From assembly GCA_018715105.1 (NCBI GenBank), contig DVMG01000213.1:1-9261 (forward strand): a stretch of DNA of 9,261 nucleotides, given 5' to 3'. This document shows, piece after piece, positions 1 through 5,511 of the stretch (within the stretch, counting starts at the first letter, position 1; each line of letters starts with the position of its first letter). A program made the translations under genes and the position numbers. The notes beneath the pieces were generated by a model. That model ran no database searches, was not told where the DNA came from, and saw only the letters and a program-made list of their open reading frames with translations. This DNA is from Candidatus Ventricola intestinavium. GTDB taxonomy: Bacteria; Bacillota; Clostridia; Christensenellales; Aristaeellaceae.

Positions 1-214
1 GATTGACATGATTTTTTGGAAAATGACTATTTTTTGACGATGCAAAAAGATGCATTTTCGATAAGCGGATGAACGTGAAGAATGTGTAAAATGTGTGTAT
101 TTATTTGATTTTTTATATGAATGGTGAAAGCGAGATGTGGCGGAATTGAAAAGAATCATGCAAAATGAAGGGGCGCGCCATTGCGGCATGAACGGCCATA
201 AAGGAGGCGGCAGT
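1..214. other. AT-rich non-coding left flank
   Basis: This stretch is clearly richer in A and T than the genes to its right, with repeated T6 tracts (12-17, 30-35, 111-116) and the octamer ATTTTTTG at 11-18 and again at 29-36. All three plus-strand frames meet stops within the first 40 bases, so no rightward gene enters from the left. A minus-strand frame stays open from 159 to the window edge, but it lacks a ribosome binding site and has no recognisable protein character. TTGACA occurs at 3-8, but nothing convincing stands at the matching -10 position. I see no RNA gene. It is best read as an intergenic region. Confidence 0.6.
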
Positions 215-244
215 TTGACAGCAAAACGCCGTCTGCAATAAAAT
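215..244 (+). promoter_or_regulatory. Sigma-A-type promoter for the EamA transporter
   Basis: A perfect -35 box TTGACA (215-220) is followed after 18 bp by TAAAAT (239-244), which matches the -10 consensus at 5 of 6 positions. Transcription would start near 251, giving a leader of about 27 nt that contains the AAAGGTG ribosome binding site of the gene starting at 278. It is the best promoter match upstream of this gene. Confidence 0.6.
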
Positions 245-277
245 AGGAAAAAACAGGCTGAAAGGTGTGAGAGCAGG

Positions 278-1147
278 ATGTGGCTCATGTTTGCGCTTGG
301 TTCGGCGTTTTTTGCCGGAGTGACATCGGTGCTGGCCAAGGTCGGCATCCGCGATACGGATTCCAATGTCGCCACCGCGCTGCGCACGACGGTGGTTGCG
401 GTGTTTTCCTGGGTGATGGTGCTGATCACGGGCGCGGGAAGCGGGCTGGCCTCCATCCAGTGGGGAACGGCCGTTTTCCTTCTGCTCTCCGGCCTGGCCA
501 CGGGCGCATCCTGGATCTGTTACTTCAGGGCGCTGCAGCTGGGAGATATCAACAAAGTGGTGCCCATTGATAAATCCAGCATTGTCCTGACGGTGCTGCT
601 GGCGTTTCTCTTCCTGGGGGAGCCTGTCAGCCCCCTCAAGGGCGTTGCGCTGGTGCTCATCGGCGCGGGCACGCTGATGATGGTGGAGCGCAGGGAGAAT
701 GCGCGGGAAAAAGCGGAGGGGAAAGAAGGAAAGGCGTGGCTTGTCTATGCAGCGCTGTCCGCGGTGTTTGCAAGCCTGACATCCATTCTGGGAAAAATCG
801 GCATCTCGGAAATCGATTCAAATCTGGGAACCGCGCTGCGAACCATGGTGGTGCTCGCGCTGGCCTGGGGAATCGTGCTGGGCCAGGGAAAGCAGGGGGA
901 TCTGGCCAGGATCGACCGGCGCAGCTGGCTGTTCATCGTGCTTTCCGGCTTTGCCACGGGCCTGTCATGGCTTTGCTATTACAGGGCCCTGCAGGAGGGC
1001 CCTGCCAGCGTGGTGGTGCCGATTGACAAACTGAGCATTGTGGTGACGGTTGCCTTTGCCTCGATCTTCATGCATGAACGGCTGACACGCCGCGCTGCGT
1101 GGGGGCTTGTGCTTGTTGTCGCGGGCACGCTGATGATGACGGTGTGA
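278..1147 (+). CDS. EamA/DMT-superfamily transporter made of two near-identical halves
   Basis: This is a 289-aa integral membrane protein with two EamA (DUF6) domains, residues about 2-136 and 154-289, joined by a charged linker (about 137-153, rich in E, K and R). Each half shows five hydrophobic segments. Both halves carry the same signatures: DSN..TALRT (28-37 and 180-189), a LSG.ATG.SW.CY.RALQ block (70-87 and 222-239) and VVPIDK..SIV (94-103, 246-255). EamA proteins of the drug/metabolite transporter superfamily export small metabolites across the cytoplasmic membrane; the substrate cannot be read from sequence. I count about 69 identities in 135 aligned positions between the halves, far more than is usual in two-domain EamA proteins. 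This suggests fusion of two copies of a roughly 140-aa single-domain protein. The ATG is preceded by AAAGGTG at 261-267; the 10-nt spacing is slightly long. The family call is secure, the function is not. Confidence 0.9.
   Translation: MWLMFALGSAFFAGVTSVLAKVGIRDTDSNVATALRTTVVAVFSWVMVLITGAGSGLASIQWGTAVFLLLSGLATGASWICYFRALQLGDINKVVPIDKSSIVLTVLLAFLFLGEPVSPLKGVALVLIGAGTLMMVERRENAREKAEGKEGKAWLVYAALSAVFASLTSILGKIGISEIDSNLGTALRTMVVLALAWGIVLGQGKQGDLARIDRRSWLFIVLSGFATGLSWLCYYRALQEGPASVVVPIDKLSIVVTVAFASIFMHERLTRRAAWGLVLVVAGTLMMTV
281..1141 (+). repeat. Internal tandem duplication inside the EamA gene
   Basis: Codons 2-136 (281-685) and 154-288 (737-1141) encode two versions of the same domain, aligned end to end almost without gaps at about 51% amino-acid identity by hand count. 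The DNA copies are diverged at synonymous positions, so the duplication is not very recent. The repeat is direct at DNA level. If each half has five membrane helices, the halves would sit in opposite orientations in the membrane, as in the 5+5 fold of DMT transporters. Confidence 0.8.
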
Positions 1148-1215
1148 TGGCGAAAGAGAACGTTCCCGCGCCCGGAAAAGCGCAGGAGCATCCGGCGGCG
1201 CCAGAGCAATTCTGA
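1147..1215 (+). CDS. Possible 22-codon ORF overlapping the transporter stop (TGATG)
   Basis: The transporter stop TGA (1145-1147) overlaps an ATG (1147-1149) in a TGATG arrangement typical of translational coupling. The frame runs 22 codons to TGA at 1213-1215. It encodes a hydrophilic peptide that starts MAKENVPAPGK and is rich in A, P, E and K. Codon choice (GCG, AAA, GAG, CAG, CCG) resembles the neighbouring genes. There is no Shine-Dalgarno sequence of its own, so translation would rely on reinitiation. I recognise no family, and a chance ORF of this length is quite possible. Confidence 0.25.
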   Translation: MAKENVPAPGKAQEHPAAPEQF

Positions 1216-1267
1216 AAGCAAAGACAGAAACACGGAGAAAGGACCGGGATTTACAGGGAGGGTTAAG

Positions 1268-1801
1268 ATGCAGTACATCCATTCGTATTGCTCCCCCATG
1301 GGGGATATTCTCTTAGCGGCAGATGACGCCGGCTTAACAGGATTATGGTTTGAGGGGCAAAAGTATTTTGCCCGCACTCTGGATAAGGAACACGAGAAAA
1401 GGGAAATCCCCCTCTTTGAAAAAACAAAGCAGTGGCTTGACATTTACTTTTCGGGAAAGGAGCCGGATTTTACCGTGCCGCTTCATGTTACGGGCACGGC
1501 TTTTCAAAAACAGGTCTGGGAAATCCTGCGCTCCATTCCATACGGCCAGACCATGACTTATGGGGAAATCGCCAGGAAGATGGCCGCCCAAAGAGGGGAG
1601 ATGCGCATGTCGGCCCAGGCCGTAGGCGGCGCGGTGAGCCACAATGAGGTTTCCATCCTGATTCCCTGTCATCGCGTTGTGGGGACAAACGGCAGCCTGA
1701 CGGGCTATGCCGGGGGGATCGATAAAAAGATACAATTGCTGCGGCTGGAAAAAGCGGATATGAAATCGCTCTTTGTTCCTAAAAAAGGAACCGCTTTATG
1801 A
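1268..1801 (+). CDS. ogt: Methylated-DNA--[protein]-cysteine S-methyltransferase (O6-alkylguanine-DNA alkyltransferase)
   Basis: This suicide DNA-repair protein moves the alkyl group from O6-alkylguanine (and O4-alkylthymine) in DNA to its own active-site cysteine. It has 177 aa, typical for stand-alone Ogt/MGT proteins. The N-terminal RNase H-like domain covers about 1-85, and the C-terminal DNA-binding/active-site domain starts near GTAFQKQVWEILRSIPYGQT (76-95). The hallmark PCHRVV motif is at 133-138 with acceptor Cys134, followed by G.LTGYAGG (142-150), which binds the flipped base. In the recognition helix the sequence is SAQAVGGAV, with Gln117 where many family members have the arginine that fills the helix. 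A GGGAGG ribosome binding site (1256-1261) sits 6 nt before the ATG. It lies 120 bp after the transporter with no clear terminator between them, so co-transcription is possible. No LexA/SOS box is evident. A 6-bp stem at 1775-1791 overlaps the last codons but lacks a T-tract. Confidence 0.93.
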   Translation: MQYIHSYCSPMGDILLAADDAGLTGLWFEGQKYFARTLDKEHEKREIPLFEKTKQWLDIYFSGKEPDFTVPLHVTGTAFQKQVWEILRSIPYGQTMTYGEIARKMAAQRGEMRMSAQAVGGAVSHNEVSILIPCHRVVGTNGSLTGYAGGIDKKIQLLRLEKADMKSLFVPKKGTAL

Positions 1802-1886
1802 AACCGGGTTCTCTGCCGAAAGACCGCCCTGCCCTTTGATAGACGGATCGCGTGATGCGTAAAAAGAGCCGAACGATGGGCGCGGG

Positions 1887-1917
1887 AAAAAATCACGCCG
1901 CCCTGTCAAGAGCGGCG
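1887..1917 (-). terminator. Hairpin plus T-tract on the minus strand (second stop for the flippase transcript)
   Basis: CGCCGC (1896-1901) pairs with GCGGCG (1912-1917) across a 10-nt loop. Read on the minus strand, the hairpin is followed after 3 nt by six T (complement of A 1887-1892), the form of an intrinsic terminator. It lies about 165 bp past the flippase stop and would catch read-through before it enters the convergent alkyltransferase gene. On the plus strand no T-tract follows, so it should not stop rightward transcription. Confidence 0.5.
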
Positions 1918-1934
1918 CGGGCCGTGGATCAACG

Positions 1935-1963
1935 TGTTCTCTCCCCCGAAAGGGGAGAGAACA
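1935..1963. repeat. Perfect 12-bp inverted repeat (stem-loop)
   Basis: TGTTCTCTCCCC (1935-1946) pairs perfectly with GGGGAGAGAACA (1952-1963) around the 5-nt loop CGAAA. Neither strand has a proper T-tract after the stem: the plus strand continues AAGCCTTTGATT. It may be a terminator of the convergent transcripts, an RNA-stabilising structure, or part of a dispersed repeat. It is the only candidate structure that could end the rightward alkyltransferase transcript. Confidence 0.55.
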
Positions 1964-1969
1964 AAGCCT

Positions 1970-1994
1970 TTGATTCTACTAAAACTTGATTCTA
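1970..1994. repeat. Short direct repeat TTGATTCTA x2
   Basis: TTGATTCTA occurs at 1970-1978 and 1986-1994, 16 bp apart, separated by CTAAAAC. The block is AT-rich inside a GC-rich surrounding and directly follows the 12-bp stem-loop. It lies in no credible gene. Its role is unknown. Confidence 0.45.
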
Positions 1995-1999
1995 TTTGG

Positions 2000-2083
2000 A
2001 AAAAGAAGAGGCCGTCTGGAGCGGGAGGGGCTTTATGCCGGCAAACGGAGCCGCTCCTTTAAGAGCGATTCAGGAGGCCTCTT
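2000..2083 (-). terminator. Nested-hairpin terminator at the end of the flippase gene
   Basis: On the minus strand the flippase stop codon runs straight into an outer 8-bp stem AAGAGGCC/GGCCTCTT (plus-strand 2006-2013 with 2076-2083). This encloses an inner 7-bp stem GGAGCGG/CCGCTCC (2018-2024 with 2051-2057). The outer stem is followed by C and five T (complement of A 2000-2004). Geometry and position fit an intrinsic terminator for the leftward gene, although the enclosed structure is larger than usual. Confidence 0.5.
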
Positions 2084-3599
2084 AGCGGAAGAACCGTCCT
2101 GTGATTTTTCGGATAAGCGAGCGCACCATGTTTTTTTCGTCTTCATCCATGGCAAAGCGATAGACACACAGGCAATATAGCGCTGCGTAGGGCACGGCGA
2201 AGAGCAGCACGCCCCGATAGCCCTCAAACCGGTGAAGGCTCACGGCCAGGAGACCCATCAGCACCGGAGGGAGGAACGAAGGCACGATCCGCAGGATGTT
2301 TTTCCAGAAATAGCGCATATCAAGGCCGATGTGCGTGTGATAATACCAGTTCATGATCAGCCCGTTGCCCACCAGCATGGAAAGCGCGGTGCCCGCCGCG
2401 CAGCCCAGCCCGCCGTATGCCATGCCCAGAGGAATGCTGATGACCACATTGCCAAGCGCCATGAACAGATACACCTTTGACCGGAACTGGTGCATGTTTT
2501 TTGCCCGCTGGATTTCAATGCCCAGATTCTGGATGAGCGGAACCGTCACGGGAATCAGCAGCATCAGCGCAATGGGGTAGGCGCCGGCGTATTCTTCGCC
2601 GCCCCATGCGCGAACAAAGGGAAGGCCGACGAAGATGAACCCTGTGAGCACGAGCATCAGCAGCATGAACTGGATGCGCCCCACGCGGGTAAACAGGCGG
2701 GTGAGCTGCCCATCCCCCTCTCCCCGGGCCACGATGCGGTTGATCTGTGGTGTGAATACGCCGGAGATGGAGGTGGAAAGCGCCATGTAATAGTTGTGGA
2801 TCTGCGACCCCACGCCGTAGACGGCTGTGGCCGCTGTGCCGCTGATGATGCCCAGAATGGTGGTGTCCACCGACCAGTTGATCTGGTCGATAATCATGTT
2901 CAGGAAGATAAAAAAGGAGAAGCTGCCCATCTCCCGCAGGAGCTTCCAGTCAAAGCGGCCAAACGTCACGCGCATGCGCAGCTTCCTGCGGCAGTAGAGC
3001 AGATTCAGCACATCCGTGAATACCGAAAGGAAGATCGTCACCATGACCAGCGCGACGGAGCCAAGGCCCAGCAACAGCAGAGGGAGCATGACGATGGGGT
3101 TGAGCACGGTGCGCACCATGGTGACCAGCCGCTGGAAAAGGAACTGCTCCCTGGCCGTGATGAAGGAAGAAAACACGCTCATCGGGAACGACACCGCGAT
3201 GTTGACAACGAGCAGCGCCATCAGCACACGCGCGGTTTCGACTTCCTGCGGGGTAAGCTTGGCGGAGAAAATGTTGTGAACATTGGCCACCAGAATGCCG
3301 CCCACCAGCAGGCTCAGCGCGCCGATCAGGAGGAAGATGGTGAAAAACATCCCGTTGATGCGGGCGACGCCCTCCTCGCCTTCCTGCACTTCCGCGCGGG
3401 AATAAAAGCGCATGTAGGCGCTGCCCAGGCCAAAGCTCATCAGGCTCAGGTTGGAGATGAAGCCGTTGACCAGGGTATACAGGCCGTATTCGCTCTGCCC
3501 AAGCAGGCGGAGCATGACCGGCGTATAGGTCAGCGAAATGGCGGTGGAGAGGATCGTCTGCCCGTAAGAGAGCAGCACGCCCGCTTTTTTTTGATCCAT
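2082..3599 (-). CDS. Polysaccharide/oligosaccharide flippase (Wzx-like, MOP superfamily)
   Basis: This 505-aa polytopic membrane protein has some 12-14 hydrophobic segments along its whole length. It matches the polysaccharide-biosynthesis branch of the MOP exporter superfamily (Wzx/RfbX and MurJ relatives), which flips lipid-linked sugars across the cytoplasmic membrane. Supporting signs are the opening helix followed by LGQSEYGLY (33-41), the typical early motif of this family, then a glycine/serine-rich second helix (about 41-63). Charged cytoplasmic loops follow (68-80, 204-222), as does a WSVDTTILG segment (242-250). The tail is basic (RSLIRKITGRFFR). Length is normal for the family. The start is ATG with AAAGGAG (complement of 3605-3611) 5 nt upstream. 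No glycosyltransferases or other cell-wall sugar genes lie nearby, so the substrate (capsule, teichoic-type polymer or lipid II) cannot be inferred. A promoter and a leader of about 160 nt lie upstream; two terminator-like structures lie downstream. Confidence 0.88.
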   Translation of the reverse strand: MDQKKAGVLLSYGQTILSTAISLTYTPVMLRLLGQSEYGLYTLVNGFISNLSLMSFGLGSAYMRFYSRAEVQEGEEGVARINGMFFTIFLLIGALSLLVGGILVANVHNIFSAKLTPQEVETARVLMALLVVNIAVSFPMSVFSSFITAREQFLFQRLVTMVRTVLNPIVMLPLLLLGLGSVALVMVTIFLSVFTDVLNLLYCRRKLRMRVTFGRFDWKLLREMGSFSFFIFLNMIIDQINWSVDTTILGIISGTAATAVYGVGSQIHNYYMALSTSISGVFTPQINRIVARGEGDGQLTRLFTRVGRIQFMLLMLVLTGFIFVGLPFVRAWGGEEYAGAYPIALMLLIPVTVPLIQNLGIEIQRAKNMHQFRSKVYLFMALGNVVISIPLGMAYGGLGCAAGTALSMLVGNGLIMNWYYHTHIGLDMRYFWKNILRIVPSFLPPVLMGLLAVSLHRFEGYRGVLLFAVPYAALYCLCVYRFAMDEDEKNMVRSLIRKITGRFFR

Positions 3600-3630
3600 G
3601 GAAACTCCTTTGATCTGTGCAGAAATGCCG

Positions 3631-3654
3631 CGGCGCGGAGAGAGCGCCGTTTTT
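3631..3654 (+). terminator. Plus-strand terminator-like hairpin in the flippase leader
   Basis: CGGCGC (3631-3636) pairs with GCGCCG (3644-3649) around a 7-nt loop, followed at once by TTTTT (3650-3654). This is a compact intrinsic-terminator shape, but it points rightward, where the only upstream sequence is the antisense strand of the flippase gene. It would stop antisense transcription before the serine hydrolase promoter. On the minus strand the same stem lies about 20 nt before the flippase ribosome binding site, where it could instead shape the leader. Confidence 0.4.
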
Positions 3655-3662
3655 CAAAACGT

Positions 3663-3729
3663 GGAAAGGACAGGAAAAAGAATAGAAAAAACGAAAGGAA
3701 ACGACGGGAAACAGAAAAGCGGAAAAAGA
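3663..3729. repeat. Purine-rich tract (about 60 of 67 bases A or G on the plus strand)
   Basis: The plus strand is almost all A and G here, interrupted only by single C or T at 3671, 3683, 3692, 3702, 3705, 3712 and 3720. As the leader of the leftward flippase transcript it would be read as a long, unstructured pyrimidine tract. It encodes nothing convincing: the rightward open frame here gives only a low-complexity run of K, R and E. Confidence 0.6.
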
Positions 3730-3768
3730 CCGCGGGTGGTTTGAAACCGCATGAGCGGCGCTTTGTTA

Positions 3769-3797
3769 AGTGTACATGTTTTAAGCGGCGTTTTCAA
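3769..3797 (-). promoter_or_regulatory. Candidate promoter for the flippase gene
   Basis: On the minus strand TTGAAA (complement of 3792-3797, 5 of 6 to consensus) is followed after exactly 17 bp by TACACT (complement of 3769-3774, 4 of 6). Transcription would begin near 3761, giving a leader of about 160 nt. The -10 match is mediocre, but no better pair was found upstream of the gene. Confidence 0.4.
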
Positions 3798-3836
3798 CCC
3801 CCAATTCTCAGGCGGACCACGCCGAAAAACGGACAG

Positions 3837-3865
3837 GTGAAAAACGGCGCCTTTCATGGTATAAT
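3837..3865 (+). promoter_or_regulatory. Extended -10 promoter for the serine hydrolase
   Basis: A perfect TATAAT (3860-3865) carries the extended element TGG just before it (3857-3859). It is preceded after 17 bp by GTGAAA (3837-3842), a 4-of-6 match to the -35 box. Transcription would start near 3872, about 49 nt before the start codon at 3921. Confidence 0.65.
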
Positions 3866-3920
3866 GCAGGGGGATTTCCCAAGACACACGCGAAAAAGCC
3901 GCACGGCAGAGGAGGAACAC

Positions 3921-5327
3921 ATGCTTGATTATGCTTCGCTGGATGCCTATTTGAAACACGGGGCGAAGAAGAAAAGCCTGGCGGGCGTCAGCGCCGTCAT
4001 CATGGGGCCGCAGGGCCCTGCTTACAGCTTTCAATACGGATACCGGGATGCCGCGCTTTCCATCCCTGTGGATGAGGAGACGATGTTCGGCATCGCTTCG
4101 ATGAGCAAATCAATCACCGCGCTGTGCGCCTGCATCCTGGCCAGCGAAGGGCGGCTTGACCTGGACGCGCCGGTGTGCGATTTTCTGCCAAACTTTCGTC
4201 TGCCCGGCCAGCCGCGCGAGGCGGTGACGGTGCGCCATCTGGCCATGCATACCGCCGGCATCCCACCGATGGAGCCGCTTGAATGGTCCATCGCCATGAA
4301 CAGCCCGGATCGCGGGGAAAGCCCGTGGCTGAATCAGATGAGGAGCACGGCGCCCAACGCCATGAAGACCCTTGACCAGGTGATGGATTACATCGCGCAA
4401 TGCGGCTATGCGCCCGTGGGCGCGCCGGGAGAGACCATGAGCTACTCCAACGAGGGGTATGCCCTGCTCAGCTATGTGATTGATCAGGCCGCGGGCGTGC
4501 CGCTGGAGTCCTTCATGCAGGAGCGTGTGTTTGCGCCCCTGGGCATGGGGCGAAGCATCCTTGACAATGGCATCGATGCGGCGCGTGCCCTTTCCGGCGG
4601 CAACATCACCTCCCTCTTTGAACGGGTGGACGGCGTGCTGACGTGCGATGATGCATGGAGCATCCTGCCGCCGTTCCGTGGCTGTGCGATGGTCAAATCC
4701 ACCGCACGGGATATGGCGGTCTATTACCGCGCGCTGGCCAACATGGGCATGCACGAGGGAAAACAGGTCCTCCCCGCACAGGCGGTGGATCTGCTCATCG
4801 GCCGCTATCATCCACTGAGCGCGCGGGCGACGATGTGCATGGGCCTGTATAAGCGGGAGAAGGCCGGCCATGTGATCTGCGAGCATTCCGGTGCGCTGCA
4901 TGGCGTATCCACCAAGGGCGGGCTGCTGCTGGGGGAGGGATATGGCTTTGCCGTGCTCTGTAATCAGGGCGATGAGGACATGGACGAGCTGATGTGGGGG
5001 ATGTACAACGCGGTTATGGGCCTGCCGCTTGAGGAGAGCCATGCATGGTTTCTGCCGGCTGGGAGGGAATTCAGCGCGCCGCAGATGCTGCGGGGGCGCT
5101 ATGTCGGGCATGAAGGGGTGCCGAGCGTGCTGGGCATCCACTGCCAGGACGGACGGATGGAGGGAACGCTGGATGGAGAGCCCCTCCGGCTCGTTTACTG
5201 TGGGGGCACGCGTTTCCTGGCCGAAAGCCGGGAGGGCACGGGAGCCTCGCGCAGGCTGGAGTTCCTTATCCGTAATGGGAGGGCATGGGGCGTGCGCTGC
5301 GGCACACGCGTGTTTGAAAGGCTGTGA
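3921..5327 (+). CDS. Serine hydrolase of the beta-lactamase/penicillin-binding fold (PF00144)
   Basis: This 468-aa protein carries all three marks of the class C beta-lactamase-related family: SxxK as SMSK at 60-63 (nucleophile Ser60, Lys63), YxN as YSN at 175-177, and HSG at 322-324 in place of KTG. The catalytic domain covers about 1-370. A C-terminal region (about 390-468, starting RGRYVG) resembles the small beta-rich domains often added to this family. The family includes D-aminopeptidases, DD-peptidases, esterases and amidases, so the substrate is unknown. No signal peptide or membrane anchor is seen at the N-terminus, which starts MLDYASLDAYLKHG, so a cytoplasmic location is likely and a classic secreted beta-lactamase role unlikely. 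The start ATG follows AGGAGG (3910-3915) by 5 nt. The frame stays open far upstream, but that part is antisense to the flippase gene and is not coding. The gene has its own promoter and terminator. Confidence 0.88.
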   Translation: MLDYASLDAYLKHGAKKKSLAGVSAVIMGPQGPAYSFQYGYRDAALSIPVDEETMFGIASMSKSITALCACILASEGRLDLDAPVCDFLPNFRLPGQPREAVTVRHLAMHTAGIPPMEPLEWSIAMNSPDRGESPWLNQMRSTAPNAMKTLDQVMDYIAQCGYAPVGAPGETMSYSNEGYALLSYVIDQAAGVPLESFMQERVFAPLGMGRSILDNGIDAARALSGGNITSLFERVDGVLTCDDAWSILPPFRGCAMVKSTARDMAVYYRALANMGMHEGKQVLPAQAVDLLIGRYHPLSARATMCMGLYKREKAGHVICEHSGALHGVSTKGGLLLGEGYGFAVLCNQGDEDMDELMWGMYNAVMGLPLEESHAWFLPAGREFSAPQMLRGRYVGHEGVPSVLGIHCQDGRMEGTLDGEPLRLVYCGGTRFLAESREGTGASRRLEFLIRNGRAWGVRCGTRVFERL

Positions 5328-5350
5328 GGCGTCGCCTGCCGGAGCGTGAG

Positions 5351-5403
5351 GGGCAAAAGCGGTCCATTGGGACGCTTTGCCCGGATCACGCCCGCTTTTT
5401 TTT
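5351..5403 (+). terminator. Intrinsic terminator after the serine hydrolase
   Basis: GGGCAAA (5351-5357), then GCG and TCC, pairs with GGA, CGC and TTTGCCC (5370-5382) as a stem with single-base bulges. An alternative stem pairs AAAAGCGG (5355-5362) with CCGCTTTT (5392-5399). Both lead into eight T at 5396-5403. Either fold ends the serine hydrolase transcript before the prfC promoter. Confidence 0.7.
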
Positions 5404-5415
5404 GCATCTTCCTTC

Positions 5416-5444
5416 TTTTCAAGGCATCCGTGATGTGTTATACT
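5416..5444 (+). promoter_or_regulatory. Candidate promoter for prfC (and probably typA)
   Basis: TATACT (5439-5444, 5 of 6) has the extended element TGT immediately before it (5436-5438). TTTTCA (5416-5421, 4 of 6) lies 17 bp upstream. It sits just after the preceding terminator. Transcription would start near 5451, about 60 nt before the prfC start. Confidence 0.5.
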
Positions 5445-5511
5445 ATATCCTTGTTGAAAAGCGCCGATTCGCTTGACGCGCCCCGAAAAAACGCTCCCAA
5501 GGAGGATCGCC

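Noticed and set aside
1..159. A minus-strand frame open to the left edge
   Set aside because: The ATG at 157-159 has no Shine-Dalgarno sequence, and the translation is an S/K/H/F-rich mix typical of AT-rich non-coding DNA.
201..240. AAGGAGG (201-207) followed by TTG and eight codons, like a leader peptide
   Set aside because: The TTG coincides with a perfect -35 box TTGACA whose promoter would start transcription downstream near 251, so the ORF would not be on that transcript. An 8-codon ORF is easily chance.
1156..1165. GAGAACGTTC here and again at 9234-9243, as a possible SOS box
   Set aside because: The Firmicute LexA site needs GAAC and GTTC separated by four bases (CGAAC-N4-GTTCG type). 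Here they abut, so a DNA-damage operator is not supported.
1855..1989. A 44-codon rightward ORF in the convergent intergenic region
   Set aside because: No ribosome binding site, and it runs straight through the 12-bp stem-loop and the hairpin terminator, so non-coding structure explains it better.
2490..3920. A long in-frame extension upstream of the serine hydrolase ATG
   Set aside because: It is antisense to the flippase gene and then runs through the purine tract as K/R/E low complexity. AGGAGG and an extended -10 promoter both point to the start at 3921.
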